Shown in pieces: positions 26,551 to 35,525 of a stretch of 64,000 nucleotides of DNA. The notes beneath the pieces are model-generated. The model was given only the letters and a program-made list of their open reading frames with translations. It had not been told where the DNA came from and searched no databases. Position 1 is the first letter of the stretch. Every line of letters begins with the position of its first letter. The position numbers were made by a program, and so were the translations under genes. The DNA comes from Fidelibacterota bacterium (lineage in GTDB: Bacteria > Pseudomonadota > Alphaproteobacteria > Rhodospirillales > Rhodospirillaceae): the NCBI GenBank assembly GCA_947476275.1, contig CANJPQ010000018.1:33694-97693 (forward strand), written 5' to 3'.

Positions 26551-28419
26551 ATGAATGAAGCCGACCACGCGGCCGCAATCCAGTCGCATGTCTCAGGCGA
26601 TTTGGTTGAGGCCGAACGCGGGTACCGGCGTCTGATTGCGCAAGGAAGCACCCAGTCCGTCATTTTTGCCAACCTCGCAGCACTTTGTATCGAAAGCGGG
26701 CGCGGTGAAGAAGGTCGCGACCTGGCGCTGCGGGCGATACAGCTCGAACCGCGCAACGCGGGGGCCCATCGTAACCTGGCGATCGCTTCAAGCGCCCTTG
26801 GCGATCATGAGGCGGCAATTGCTGCATTCACCAAGGCTGCGGCGCTTGAGCCAAACAACGCAGACAATCTCCTGAACCTGGCCACGCTGTACAGTGATCG
26901 GCGCCGGCTGAATGAGGCGGAGGCGGCCTTCCGCCGCTTGATCGATGTCCACCCGCAGCATTTCCGCGCACATTTGGACCTCGCCGCGCTGCTTTTCTCA
27001 ACCGGGCGCGTGGACGAGGCGATTGTCCACTTCGAGCAAGCGATAGCCCTCAAGCCGAATTCGCCGGCAGCCCTCTTGAATACCGCCGTCGCGCTCCAGT
27101 TCCGGGGCCGGCTCGCGGATTCGCTGCCCTATATCCGACGAGTGCTCGCGGCAAATCCGCGTTACCAGCCGGCCCACAACAATCTCATCTACACATTGTC
27201 GTTCGGTCAGCTTGCCGCGCCGGAGGAGATCCTTGCGGCCGCGCGCGCGTTCGAGGCGGCGGTGTGTCCGCCTGAATCTGTGGACGTGAGGTCACGCGCG
27301 ATCCCGACCAACCGCAAGATCAACGTCGGAATCTTGTCGGCTGAACTGAGGGGCAATCACCCGATCCCGTATTTTCTCGAGACCTACTTGCGGCATTACG
27401 ACCGGGACAGATTTTCGGTCAGGCTCTATCCCACGACGACGAGCACCGATAAGCGGCGCGGCGAATTGCTCGCGTTGGTGGATGGTTCGCGCGAATTGAC
27501 CGGCATCGATGATGCACAAGCGAAGGCCCTGATCATGGGCGATGCGATCGATATCCTGCTCGATACCACAGGCCACCTGAACGATAGCCGTTTGCCGCTC
27601 CTGGCGTCGCGCTGTGCGCCGATCCAGTGTCACTACATCGGATTTCACGGCAGCACCGGGATCCGGGCGATGGATTACTTTATCGGCGATGCGGAGATCA
27701 CACCGCCGGAGCACGCCGGCCACTTTTCAGAAGACATCATGCGCTTGGGGCGGCTGTGGGTTGCCTATACAGCGCCGGACGACGCGCCGACGCCGAGACA
27801 GGAGTCCCCCGACGATCAGGTGTGTCTCGGCAGCTTCAACAACCTCAATAAGGTCACGGATGAGACGCTGGCGCTTTGGAGTGCAGCGCTGCTTGCCGTT
27901 CCCGACGCGAAATTGGTGCTCAAAGATCCCAAGGCCGGCGACGACTTCTCCAAACGGAGAATCTTCGCCAAGCTTATGGCGGAAGGGGTGGCGGGCGAGC
28001 GTATCGTCTTCCTCGAAAACGTCCCCAAGTGGGCCGATCACATGAGGCTCTACAACCGCATCGACGTGGCCCTGGATACGGTGCCCCTCAACGGCGGCAC
28101 CACGACCTTCGACGCGCTTTTCATGGGGACGCCGGTTGTCACGGTCCGTGGCAACTGGGTCGGCGGCCGGCTCTCCGGGGCGATGCTTGTAGCGCTTGGG
28201 CATCCGGAATGGATCGCCGAAACCCCGACTGCATTTGCCGGCGTGGTTGCGGGCCTCGTTGCCGACAAGCGCAAGCTGAAGCGCTACAAGGACACCCTGC
28301 GCGCCGAGGTGTTGGCCAGCGAGCTGTGCGATGGACCCTCATTGGCTCAGGCCTTGGAAGATGCATTCGGGCAGGCGATTGAACGCCATAACCGTGGCCT
28401 CAGTGGGTCGGCGGGTTGA
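26551..28419 (+). CDS. TPR protein with O-GlcNAc-transferase (SPINDLY-like) glycosyltransferase domain
   Basis: A 622-aa cytoplasmic protein. About six tetratricopeptide repeats fill residues ~5-210, giving a protein-binding superhelix. The GT41 catalytic region follows: INVGILSAELRGNHPIPYFLE with the conserved His, GFHGSTGIRAMDYFIGD, LGSFNNLNKVTDETL, VLKDP, and DTVPLNGGTTTFDALFMGTPVVT, the UDP-sugar-binding block. GT41 enzymes transfer GlcNAc or other sugars to Ser/Thr of proteins; bacterial members often glycosylate flagellins, adhesins or surface proteins. ATG 26551 is chosen; an in-frame GTG at 26533 with GGAAAG 8 bp upstream is a real alternative. It is divergent from the GSCFA unit. Confidence 0.88.
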   Translation: MNEADHAAAIQSHVSGDLVEAERGYRRLIAQGSTQSVIFANLAALCIESGRGEEGRDLALRAIQLEPRNAGAHRNLAIASSALGDHEAAIAAFTKAAALEPNNADNLLNLATLYSDRRRLNEAEAAFRRLIDVHPQHFRAHLDLAALLFSTGRVDEAIVHFEQAIALKPNSPAALLNTAVALQFRGRLADSLPYIRRVLAANPRYQPAHNNLIYTLSFGQLAAPEEILAAARAFEAAVCPPESVDVRSRAIPTNRKINVGILSAELRGNHPIPYFLETYLRHYDRDRFSVRLYPTTTSTDKRRGELLALVDGSRELTGIDDAQAKALIMGDAIDILLDTTGHLNDSRLPLLASRCAPIQCHYIGFHGSTGIRAMDYFIGDAEITPPEHAGHFSEDIMRLGRLWVAYTAPDDAPTPRQESPDDQVCLGSFNNLNKVTDETLALWSAALLAVPDAKLVLKDPKAGDDFSKRRIFAKLMAEGVAGERIVFLENVPKWADHMRLYNRIDVALDTVPLNGGTTTFDALFMGTPVVTVRGNWVGGRLSGAMLVALGHPEWIAETPTAFAGVVAGLVADKRKLKRYKDTLRAEVLASELCDGPSLAQALEDAFGQAIERHNRGLSGSAG

Positions 28420-28506
28420 TCACCGCGTATCGAACAGCGCGTGCGAAGGTCGCGCGTGCCATCGGCAATGCCCATAGACTGCTGCAAACGGCGGGGGGAA
28501 ATACCG

Positions 28507-28959
28507 ATGGCTATTCTACGTGCAAGGCAGCTCTTGAGCATCTTGGCGCTGGTGTCCGGAATGTCCGGTGCCGCGCTAGCGACGCCTGCGGAGGATCTGT
28601 CGCGGCTTCCTAACAATCTCGCGCTTTTGCCCGACAAATGGATCGAGACCCGGCCGGTCCAACTCATCATCTCATTCAGCTTGAAGAGTGCCCCCAACAG
28701 CGCCGAGGCGAACGCCTTCTTGAAAACATTGCGGACGAGCATGAAGGCTCTGCCGCAGAAGATGGACCTCAAACTGTACCGGCAACTCACGCCGAACCGC
28801 TTCCATTATAGCGCGGTCTTTACCTTCCCGAACTGGGCCGAGTACCGCGCCCACGAGAAGGACCCGGACTTCATGAAGTACTACCTCGCGTCCTGGAAAC
28901 CCGAAGTCGTCGAGTCGGAAGAGCGCCTGATGGTGCTCGATGACGAGACTGGCCGGTGA
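28507..28959 (+). CDS. Small exported protein with Dabb-like alpha-beta barrel
   Basis: A 150-aa protein with a signal peptide (ILRARQLLSILALVSGMSGAALA, cleavage likely before TPAEDL). The mature part resembles stress-responsive Dabb ferredoxin-like domains: RPVQLIISFSLK, SMKALPQKMDLK, FHYSAVFTFPNWAEYRAHEKDPDFMKYY. Most Dabb proteins are cytoplasmic, so an exported version is less usual. A strong purine-rich ribosome site (GGGGGGAAA) precedes ATG 28507. It may mark the right end of the accessory block. Family assignment is moderate. Confidence 0.6.
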   Translation: MAILRARQLLSILALVSGMSGAALATPAEDLSRLPNNLALLPDKWIETRPVQLIISFSLKSAPNSAEANAFLKTLRTSMKALPQKMDLKLYRQLTPNRFHYSAVFTFPNWAEYRAHEKDPDFMKYYLASWKPEVVESEERLMVLDDETGR

Positions 28960-28990
28960 GAGTGCGCTGACTCCGCAACGAAGCCTGATG

Positions 28991-29028
28991 GACCACGTTT
29001 TCCTCGCGCAACAACGCGAGGACCACGT
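28991..29028. repeat. Hairpin flanked by an 8-bp direct repeat
   Basis: CCTCGCG (29002-29008) and CGCGAGG (29015-29021) form a perfect 7-bp stem with a 6-nt loop. The direct repeat GACCACGT flanks it at 28991-28998 and 29021-29028. It could be an mRNA end structure of the gene at 28507 or a scar of a small insertion. No T-run follows. Confidence 0.35.
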
Positions 29029-29360
29029 CATGGGAAGACCCTCATGGGAAGGCAATCTCCGGCTATCCCTGGTGATGTGTCCCAGCGCGATCTAAAGCGC
29101 CGTGTCCGTCAGCAGCGACGTGCATTTCAACTGGCTCCACAAGGACACCCACAAACGTATCCGGATGGTGCCGCACGATCCGATCGCTTTTCGCAGGCGG
29201 CCGGAACTACGGCCCTGGCCGGCTTTGCGCCCCTACGCTGGGATATGATCCCCGTGAGTCGGCGGTCCTGAACCTGCACGGTGCTGCACGGCGAGCGGGG
29301 CGCTGCGGCACACTCGCTGCGCGATCGACTGCTCACATGCGCGATCCGTGAAAATTGCCA

Positions 29361-29816
29361 ACACCGTTCGGGATTTCCTGGTGCGTCCGCGGCTGCGGTC
29401 CTTGGCGGGATCGCGGCGTGGTATTTCCTGCTCCACCCGACCTCCAGCTTCGGTCTGCACGAGATCGGCAACGCCGTCTGACTGGTCCTCTACTTCTGTA
29501 TTGCGGGCATGATTGCCCTTCTGATCGAGAACGCTTTGCGTCATCACCCGACCGATGGTCAGGGCGGAGTGGAGGTATCCCTCCAAAAAGCCGGGGAGGG
29601 CATGCCTTGCGGGTGGCCGAGGCCGGCGGCCGGCTGCCGCCCCGGTTCGATCCCGCCCGCGGTACCGGCCTCGGGCTGCAGCTTGTTCACGCCATGGCGC
29701 GGCGCGTGCCGGGGGTCCTGAGAGCTGAAGGGGCCCCCAAGCCTCGGTTCGTGCTGGAATTCGCGGCGCCCCGGAAAGAGCCGCCTGAAGACCCAAGGCT
29801 CGGGACCCAGGCCTGA
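29361..29816 (+). pseudogene. Decayed membrane sensor histidine kinase (DUF4118 plus HATPase remnants)
   Basis: The frame reads LGGIAAWYFLLHPTSSFGL, then an in-frame TGA at 29479, then LVLYFCIAGMIALLIE, which matches the DUF4118 membrane segment of KdpD-like and HWE-type sensor kinases. It runs directly into ENALRHHPTDGQGGVEVSLQK, an ATPase N-box, so the phosphoacceptor domain is deleted. Around 29600 the frame shifts and continues as LRVAEAGGRLPP and FDPARGTGLGLQLVHAMARR, the G1/G2 boxes, with the usual ADDG degraded to AEAG. Stop, deletion and frameshift make it non-functional. A response to an ancestral membrane signal is all that can be inferred. Confidence 0.65.
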
Positions 29817-29949
29817 GCGCCCAGGGCCTGAACACCCCCGGCGGGGGGCTGTGGAAAGCGGGGATAACTCCGGAAATTTTCAACCGCCAGGAAACATCTG
29901 CGTCCAAGTCGCGTTGTATCAATGCCTGTCTACGAGCGACCACCCCTCG

Positions 29950-30023
29950 CTCCTCCCACCCCCCCCCTGGGCAGACAGGGCTAGAGTACCGGCCCGCCGC
30001 TCCCCCCCCCCCGCGGCGGGCCG
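29950..30023 (+). ncRNA. C-rich element: CTCCTCCC, nine-C run and hairpin with a poly-C loop
   Basis: CGGCCCGCCGC (29990-30000) and GCGGCGGGCCG (30013-30023) form a perfect 11-bp GC stem around a 12-nt loop of one T and eleven C. Upstream are CTCCTCCC (29950-29957) and a nine-C run (29959-29967). CUCCUCCC is the exposed motif of alphaproteobacterial cuckoo-type small RNAs and can pair with Shine-Dalgarno sequences. The downstream ACACTTTTCG is a weak terminator tail. A small RNA is one reading; transcription is not shown, and the reverse strand could instead form a G-rich structure. Confidence 0.3.
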
Positions 30024-30774
30024 ACACTTTTCGAAGCTTCCACGCTCTCCCACGGCCCACTCAAAGGCGGCGCCCGCAAGGCCTGAACCAAAGGCCGCTA
30101 AGGCATAGATGCTGTGACTTATATATAATTAAATCATGATATTGTAACTCATATCTCATATTCAAGATGAACTTCGCGGAACACCAAGCACCCGGCCGGG
30201 GACTGTTCGCAACCCTGGGATTCATTGGCGGCGTGAAGCGTGTTGACGTCCCGGATCGTGCAATCGCGGGCGATGGAGATACAGACGTAGCGGCTTAGCG
30301 ACGTGGCGATTGCCCCGGCTCCCAGCGTTCCAAAACCTGTCGCAAGGGCTGTGCGAAGCGCCGGGATCAGCGATATCAAGCCTTTGCGCGCGGGCGACCG
30401 GGCGCGGGTGTAAAGTTTCAAACCTGGGCAAGTGCCGCCGCACCGCGACGCTCGATGTCGGCATGCCGTAACAACGGCCACATCAGCGCCATCTGCTGCA
30501 GCGCAAAACCGGCGCGATAGACGCGGCGCCGGATCGTCAAAAAACTGTGGCGCCTCAAAGCGATTGCCGATGATCGGGGCTTCCGGCGCGCTTGACTCCC
30601 GGCGTGTGCGCCGTTTACATCAGCCGCAGTTGACGCGGGGTTTCAGCGGGTACGGGGAACGGCGGCCGGGGTGGCTTTTTTCAAGGCTGCGCGCGGCTAT
30701 TTCGCCTAAAACTTGCGATCCAAGCACCAGGCCGTTCCGCCCGGGACGGTATCCAAGAGGGAGAGCAGGCGCCG
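30024..30774. other. Gene-poor region upstream of nuoA with an AT-rich patch
   Basis: No convincing gene was found; open frames here are short and lack motifs. A patch of about 54 bp at 30112-30165 (TTATATATAATTAAATCATG and following) is far richer in A+T than the surroundings and looks like a promoter or a foreign junction. The last 50 bp before nuoA carry a purine-rich ribosome site (AAGAGGGAGAG). A promoter for the nuo operon is expected in this region, but I cannot place it exactly. Confidence 0.45.
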
Positions 30775-31140
30775 ATGCCGGACCTGTTGCGCGAGTACCT
30801 ACCGATCCTGATTTTCATCGGACTCGCTTTCGGCTTGGCGCTGGTCATCGTGATTGCCTCCCTGATCGCAGGCCCCAGCCGTCCCGATCCCGAGAAGACC
30901 TCCGCCTACGAGTGCGGTTTCGAGGCGTTCGACGACTCCCGTTCCAAGTTCGACGTCCGGTTCTACCTGGTGTCGATCCTGTTCATCATCTTCGACCTGG
31001 AAGTGGCCTTCCTGTTCCCCTGGGCGGTGAGCCTCGGGAAGATCGGCCTGTTCGGCTTCTGGTCGATGATGCTGTTCCTCGGCGTGCTGACCGTGGGCTT
31101 CATTTACGAGTGGAAGAAAGGAGCCCTGGAATGGGAGTGA
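30775..31140 (+). CDS. nuoA: NADH-quinone oxidoreductase subunit A
   Basis: A 121-aa membrane subunit of complex I with three transmembrane helices. [23 protein letters not shown] is the family signature, containing the loop cysteine that moves during the active/deactive transition. First gene of the nuo operon; its last 10 bp overlap nuoB, so the two are translationally coupled. Confidence 0.96.
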   Translation: MPDLLREYLPILIFIGLAFGLALVIVIASLIAGPSRPDPEKTSAYECGFEAFDDSRSKFDVRFYLVSILFIIFDLEVAFLFPWAVSLGKIGLFGFWSMMLFLGVLTVGFIYEWKKGALEWE

Positions 31141-31685
31141 CCGTTCCGGCAACCCCGGCGACCGACTCAATCCGGGCGGTGACGGCCGACGATCAGCAGG
31201 TCATGGCCCGCGTCGCGGCGGAGCTGCAGGACAAAGGCTTCCTGCTGACCTCGATCGACAAGCTCGCCAATTGGGGCCGCACCGGCTCCATGTGGCCGAT
31301 GTCGTTCGGGCTCGCGTGCTGCGCCGTGGAGATGATGCACTCCGCCATGGCGCGCTACGACCTCGACCGTTTCGGCATGTTCTTCCGCCCGAGCCCGCGC
31401 CAGTCCGACGTGATGATCGTCGCCGGCACGCTCACCAACAAAATGGCGCCCGCCCTGCGCAAGGTCTACGACCAGATGCCGGAGCCGCGCTACGTCATCT
31501 CCATGGGCAGCTGCGCCAATGGCGGCGGCTACTACCACTATTCCTACTCCGTCGTGCGCGGCTGCGACCGCATCGTGCCGGTGGACATCTACGTGCCTGG
31601 ATGCCCGCCGACGGCGGAAGCGCTGCTCTACGGCATCCTGCAGCTCCACAAGAAGATCCGCCGCGTCGGCACCATTGACCGTTAG
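31131..31685 (+). CDS. nuoB: NADH-quinone oxidoreductase subunit B
   Basis: A 184-aa peripheral-arm subunit that binds the terminal [4Fe-4S] cluster N2, the direct donor to quinone. The ligands lie in LACCAVEMM (adjacent Cys pair), [13 protein letters not shown] and [14 protein letters not shown]. The ATG at 31131 overlaps nuoA; the frame is open further upstream without coding character. A variable 25-residue N terminus precedes the conserved core. Confidence 0.96.
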   Translation: MGVTVPATPATDSIRAVTADDQQVMARVAAELQDKGFLLTSIDKLANWGRTGSMWPMSFGLACCAVEMMHSAMARYDLDRFGMFFRPSPRQSDVMIVAGTLTNKMAPALRKVYDQMPEPRYVISMGSCANGGGYYHYSYSVVRGCDRIVPVDIYVPGCPPTAEALLYGILQLHKKIRRVGTIDR

Positions 31686-31700
31686 TCGCTGGGTTCATCG

Positions 31701-32330
31701 ATGACTGAGTCTCCCGCCTTGCAGAGCCTGCGCGACACCGCGGACGTGATCCGTAACGTGTTGCCGCAATCCGTGCTCTCGGCCGACGTCGTGCGCGACG
31801 AGCTGATCGTGCGCGTGAAGCGCGAGGACATCATCCGCGTGCTGCTCGTGATGCGTGACGATCCGCGCCTGTCCTTCAGCCAGCTCAGCGATCTCGCCGG
31901 CGTCGACTATCCGAGCCAGCCGGAACGCTTCGAGATCGTCTACAACCTGCTCAGCATGTCGCGGAACCAGCGCTGCCGCGTGAAGGTGACCGCCGCCGAA
32001 GGAGACCCGGTCGCTTCGGTCACCAGCATTCACCCGTGCGCCAACTGGCTCGAGCGTGAAGTGTGGGACCTCTACGGCGTGTTCTTCTCCGACCATCCGG
32101 ACCTGCGCCGCATCCTCACGGACTACGGCTTCGAGGGCCATCCGCTGCGCAAGGATTTCCCGCTGACCGGGTATGTCGAGGTCCGCTACGACGAGCAACT
32201 CAAGCGCGTGATCTACGAGCCCGTGAAGTTGACGCAGGATTTCCGCACGTTCGATTTCCTCAGCCCGTGGGAAGGCATCAAGCTGTTGCCGGGCGATGAG
32301 AAGGCCGCGGTCCCGAAGGCGGGGGCATAA
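31701..32330 (+). CDS. nuoC: NADH-quinone oxidoreductase subunit C
   Basis: A 209-aa 30-kDa-type subunit of the complex I connecting module. The signature region [22 protein letters not shown] and [47 protein letters not shown] is intact. It is a separate gene from nuoD, as usual in alphaproteobacteria, unlike the nuoCD fusion of enterobacteria. It begins 15 bp after nuoB. Confidence 0.96.
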   Translation: MTESPALQSLRDTADVIRNVLPQSVLSADVVRDELIVRVKREDIIRVLLVMRDDPRLSFSQLSDLAGVDYPSQPERFEIVYNLLSMSRNQRCRVKVTAAEGDPVASVTSIHPCANWLEREVWDLYGVFFSDHPDLRRILTDYGFEGHPLRKDFPLTGYVEVRYDEQLKRVIYEPVKLTQDFRTFDFLSPWEGIKLLPGDEKAAVPKAGA

Positions 32331-32332
32331 TC

Positions 32333-33523
32333 ATGGCCAACGTCGTTACCGACCACGAGATCGAGAACTACACGATCAACTTCGGTCCGCAGCATCCGGC
32401 GGCCCACGGCGTGTTGCGTCTGGTGCTGGAGATGGACGGCGAGACCATCGACCGCTGCGATCCGCATATCGGCTTGCTCCATCGCGGCACCGAGAAGCTG
32501 ATCGAGTACAAGACCTACCTCCAGGCGGTGCCGTACTTCGACCGCCTCGATTACGTCTCGCCGATGAACCAGGAGCAGTCCTACGCGATTGCCGTCGAGC
32601 GCCTGCTGGGCATCACGCCGCCGCGGCGCGCGCAGTACATCCGCATGCTGTTTGCCGAGCTTACGCGCATTCTCAATCACATCATGAACATCGCCTCCTA
32701 CGCAATGGACGTGGGCGCCATGACGCCGTTCCTGTGGACCTTCGAGGAACGCGAAAAGCTGATGTTCTTCTACGACGAGGTTTCCGGCGCGCGCATGCAC
32801 GCGGCTTACGTCCGTCCGGGCGGCGTCGCCCAGGACATGCCCGCGGGTCTCGATGGTCGCATTCGCGAATGGGCGATGGCGTTCCCGAAAATCATCGACG
32901 ACATGGAAGGCTTGCTGACCGAGAACCGCATCTTCAAGCAGCGCACCGTCGACATCGGCGCGGTCAGCAAGGATCAGGCGATCGCCTGGGGCTTCACCGG
33001 CCCGAACATTCGTGCGTCGGGCATTCCCTGGGATCTGCGCAAGGCGCAGCCCTACGACTGTTACGACGAAGTCGAGTTCGATATCCCGATCGGCAAGCAT
33101 GGCGATTGCTACGACCGCTATCTCGTGCGCGTCGAGGAGATGCGCCAGTCGATCAAGATCATCTTGCAGTGCCTGGACAAGATGCCGTCCGGCCCGGTGC
33201 GGGTGAACGACCGCAAAGTCATGCCGCCGCCGCGCGCGGAAATGAAGGGCTCGATGGAAGCCCTGATTCACCACTTCAAGCTCTACACCGAGGGTTATCA
33301 CGTGCCCGCCGGTGAAGTGTACGCTGCCACTGAAGCGCCGAAGGGCGAGTTCGGCGTGTACCTCGTCGCCGACGGCACCAACAAGCCGTACCGCTGCCGC
33401 ATCCGGGCACCGGGATTTGTGCATCTCGAAGGAATGGACGCCATGCTGCGCGGCCACATGCTGGCGGACGTGCCGGCGGTGCTCGGTTCGATCGACATCG
33501 TGTTCGGCGAGGTCGACCGATGA
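32333..33523 (+). CDS. nuoD: NADH-quinone oxidoreductase subunit D
   Basis: A 396-aa 49-kDa-type subunit that, with NuoB, forms the quinone-binding site. [22 protein letters not shown] and [15 protein letters not shown] hold the conserved residues near the quinone head group, and the C terminus ends with [12 protein letters not shown] as in the family. It starts 2 bp after nuoC and overlaps nuoE by 4 bp (ATGA). Confidence 0.96.
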   Translation: MANVVTDHEIENYTINFGPQHPAAHGVLRLVLEMDGETIDRCDPHIGLLHRGTEKLIEYKTYLQAVPYFDRLDYVSPMNQEQSYAIAVERLLGITPPRRAQYIRMLFAELTRILNHIMNIASYAMDVGAMTPFLWTFEEREKLMFFYDEVSGARMHAAYVRPGGVAQDMPAGLDGRIREWAMAFPKIIDDMEGLLTENRIFKQRTVDIGAVSKDQAIAWGFTGPNIRASGIPWDLRKAQPYDCYDEVEFDIPIGKHGDCYDRYLVRVEEMRQSIKIILQCLDKMPSGPVRVNDRKVMPPPRAEMKGSMEALIHHFKLYTEGYHVPAGEVYAATEAPKGEFGVYLVADGTNKPYRCRIRAPGFVHLEGMDAMLRGHMLADVPAVLGSIDIVFGEVDR

Positions 33524-34209
33524 AACGCGCGCTCCATCCGGAACAGCCCGCCACCTTCTCCTTCAGCACGGAGATGAAAGCGCGCGCCGACCGCATCATC
33601 GCGAAATACCCGAAGGGCCGTCAGCAGAGCGCGGTGATCCCGCTGCTCGATTTGGCGCAGCGTCAGGAAGGCTGGGTGACCAAGCCGGCGATCGAGCATA
33701 TCGCCGCGATCCTGGATATGGCTTCCATCCGCGTGCTTGAGGTCGCGACCTTCTACACGATGTTCAACCTCTCCCCGGTGGGGAAGTACAACCTGCAAGT
33801 CTGCACCAGCTTGCCGTGCATGCTGCGTGGGTCCGAGGAAGTGCTGCGGGCCTGCAAGGATCGCCTTGGAATTGGTTTGGGCGGCACCACGCCGGACGGC
33901 CAGTTCTCCTTGCATGAAGTTGAGTGCGCCGGGGCTTGCGTGAATGCGCCGGTCATCGCCATCAACGACGACTACTACGAAGACGTCGACGGGGCAGGGG
34001 CCTGGAAGCTGATCGAAGCGCTCAAGCGCGGCGACAAGCCGACGCCGGGCCCGACCAACGGCCGCGATGCTTCTGCGCCCATCGGTCCGCCGCTGACGCT
34101 CACCGATCTGCCGGCGCCGCCGGCGGTTCAGGATTTTGCGGCGGCGAAAGCCGCGTTCGAAAAAGCTAAAGCCGAAGCTGCCGCGAAAGCGGCCGCGCCG
34201 AAGACTTAG
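33520..34209 (+). CDS. nuoE: NADH-quinone oxidoreductase subunit E
   Basis: A 229-aa 24-kDa-type subunit of the NADH-dehydrogenase module carrying the [2Fe-2S] cluster N1a, with cysteines in [11 protein letters not shown] and [11 protein letters not shown]. The thioredoxin-like core ends near residue 170. The remaining ~55 residues are Pro/Ala-rich and then an Ala/Lys-rich helix ([23 protein letters not shown]), a low-complexity tail found in some alphaproteobacteria. It overlaps nuoD by 4 bp. Confidence 0.95.
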   Translation: MKRALHPEQPATFSFSTEMKARADRIIAKYPKGRQQSAVIPLLDLAQRQEGWVTKPAIEHIAAILDMASIRVLEVATFYTMFNLSPVGKYNLQVCTSLPCMLRGSEEVLRACKDRLGIGLGGTTPDGQFSLHEVECAGACVNAPVIAINDDYYEDVDGAGAWKLIEALKRGDKPTPGPTNGRDASAPIGPPLTLTDLPAPPAVQDFAAAKAAFEKAKAEAAAKAAAPKT

Positions 34210-34221
34210 GGTCCAAGCAGC

Positions 34222-35514
34222 ATGCTCGCCGATAAGGATCGCATCTTCACCAATCTCTACGGTCGCCATGATTGGCGACTGAAGGGCGCGCGCGCCCGTG
34301 GCGATTGGGATCGCACCAAAGACATCCTCGCCATGGGTCCGGACTGGATCATCGACGAGATGAAGCGGTCCGGTTTGCGCGGCCGCGGCGGTGCGGGATT
34401 CCCGACCGGCCTGAAGTGGTCGTTCATGCCCAAGACCGAGAGCGAGCGTCCGCACTATCTCGTCGTCAACGCCGACGAAGGCGAGCCGGGCACCTGCAAG
34501 GACCGCGACATGATGCGGTTCGATCCGCACAAGCTGGTCGAAGGCTGCCTTATCGCGAGTTTCGCGATGAAGGCGCACGCTTGCTACATCTACATCCGCG
34601 GCGAGTTCTACAACGAAGCCTCGAACCTGCAGGTCGCCATCGATGAGGCCTACGAGGCGGGGCTGATCGGCGACAACGCCTGCGGCTCCGGTTGGAAGTT
34701 CGATCTGTATCTGCATCGCGGTGCCGGTGCTTACATCTGTGGCGAAGAGACCGCGCTGATCGAAAGCCTCGAAGGCAAGAAGGGCCAGCCGCGCCTGAAG
34801 CCGCCGTTCCCGGCGGGTGTCGGCCTCTACGGCTGCCCGACCACGGTCAACAACGTTGAGAGCATAGCGGTCGCGCCGACCATCCTGCGTCGTGGCGCGT
34901 CGTGGTTCGCCGGCTTCGGTCGCCCGAACAACACCGGCACGAAGGTGTTCTGCATCTCCGGCCACGTGAACAAGCCCTGCAACGTCGAAGAGGTCATGAG
35001 CATCCCGCTCAAGGAACTCATCGAGAAGCATTGCGGCGGCGTGAAGGGCGGCTGGGACAATCTCCAAGCCATCATTCCGGGCGGCGCGTCCGTGCCGCTG
35101 CTGCCGAAGTCGATCTGCGATACGGTGCTGATGGATTTCGACGCGCTGCGCGACGTGAAGTCCGGTCTGGGCACTGCTGCGGTGATGGTGATGGACAAGT
35201 CCGTCGACCTGATCGCGGCGATCTCGCGCCTGTCGGATTTCTACAAGCATGAGAGCTGCGGCCAGTGCACGCCGTGCCGCGAAGGCACCGGCTGGATGGC
35301 GCGGGTCATGCGCCGCATGGTGAAGGGCGAGGCGACCCTCGAAGAGATCGATACGCTCGAGCAGGTCACCTATCAGGTCGAAGGTCATACCATCTGCGCG
35401 CTGGGCGATGCGGCGGCTTGGCCGATTCAAGGATTGATCCGGCACTTCAGGCCGGAAATGGAACGACGCATCCGCGCCTACCGCGATGCCAAAGTGCGCG
35501 CGGCGGCGGCGTAG
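34222..35514 (+). CDS. nuoF: NADH-quinone oxidoreductase subunit F
   Basis: A 430-aa 51-kDa-type flavoprotein that oxidises [21 protein letters not shown] binds [23 protein letters not shown] and [19 protein letters not shown] form the FMN site, and [16 protein letters not shown] with a distal cysteine ([13 protein letters not shown]) binds cluster N3. Length is standard. It is in the middle of the operon, 12 bp after nuoE. Confidence 0.97.
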   Translation: MLADKDRIFTNLYGRHDWRLKGARARGDWDRTKDILAMGPDWIIDEMKRSGLRGRGGAGFPTGLKWSFMPKTESERPHYLVVNADEGEPGTCKDRDMMRFDPHKLVEGCLIASFAMKAHACYIYIRGEFYNEASNLQVAIDEAYEAGLIGDNACGSGWKFDLYLHRGAGAYICGEETALIESLEGKKGQPRLKPPFPAGVGLYGCPTTVNNVESIAVAPTILRRGASWFAGFGRPNNTGTKVFCISGHVNKPCNVEEVMSIPLKELIEKHCGGVKGGWDNLQAIIPGGASVPLLPKSICDTVLMDFDALRDVKSGLGTAAVMVMDKSVDLIAAISRLSDFYKHESCGQCTPCREGTGWMARVMRRMVKGEATLEEIDTLEQVTYQVEGHTICALGDAAAWPIQGLIRHFRPEMERRIRAYRDAKVRAAAA

Positions 35515-35525
35515 GGAACGGGATC

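Noticed and set aside
29233..30060. Leftward frame of 275 codons over the gene-poor region
   Set aside because: It is Gly/Arg/Pro-rich low-complexity sequence running opposite the decayed kinase and through the poly-C hairpin, so it is not a credible protein.
30149..30481. Leftward frame of about 110 codons upstream of nuoA
   Set aside because: No motif, no ribosome site and a composition expected from GC-rich non-coding DNA; alternative frames look equally plausible.
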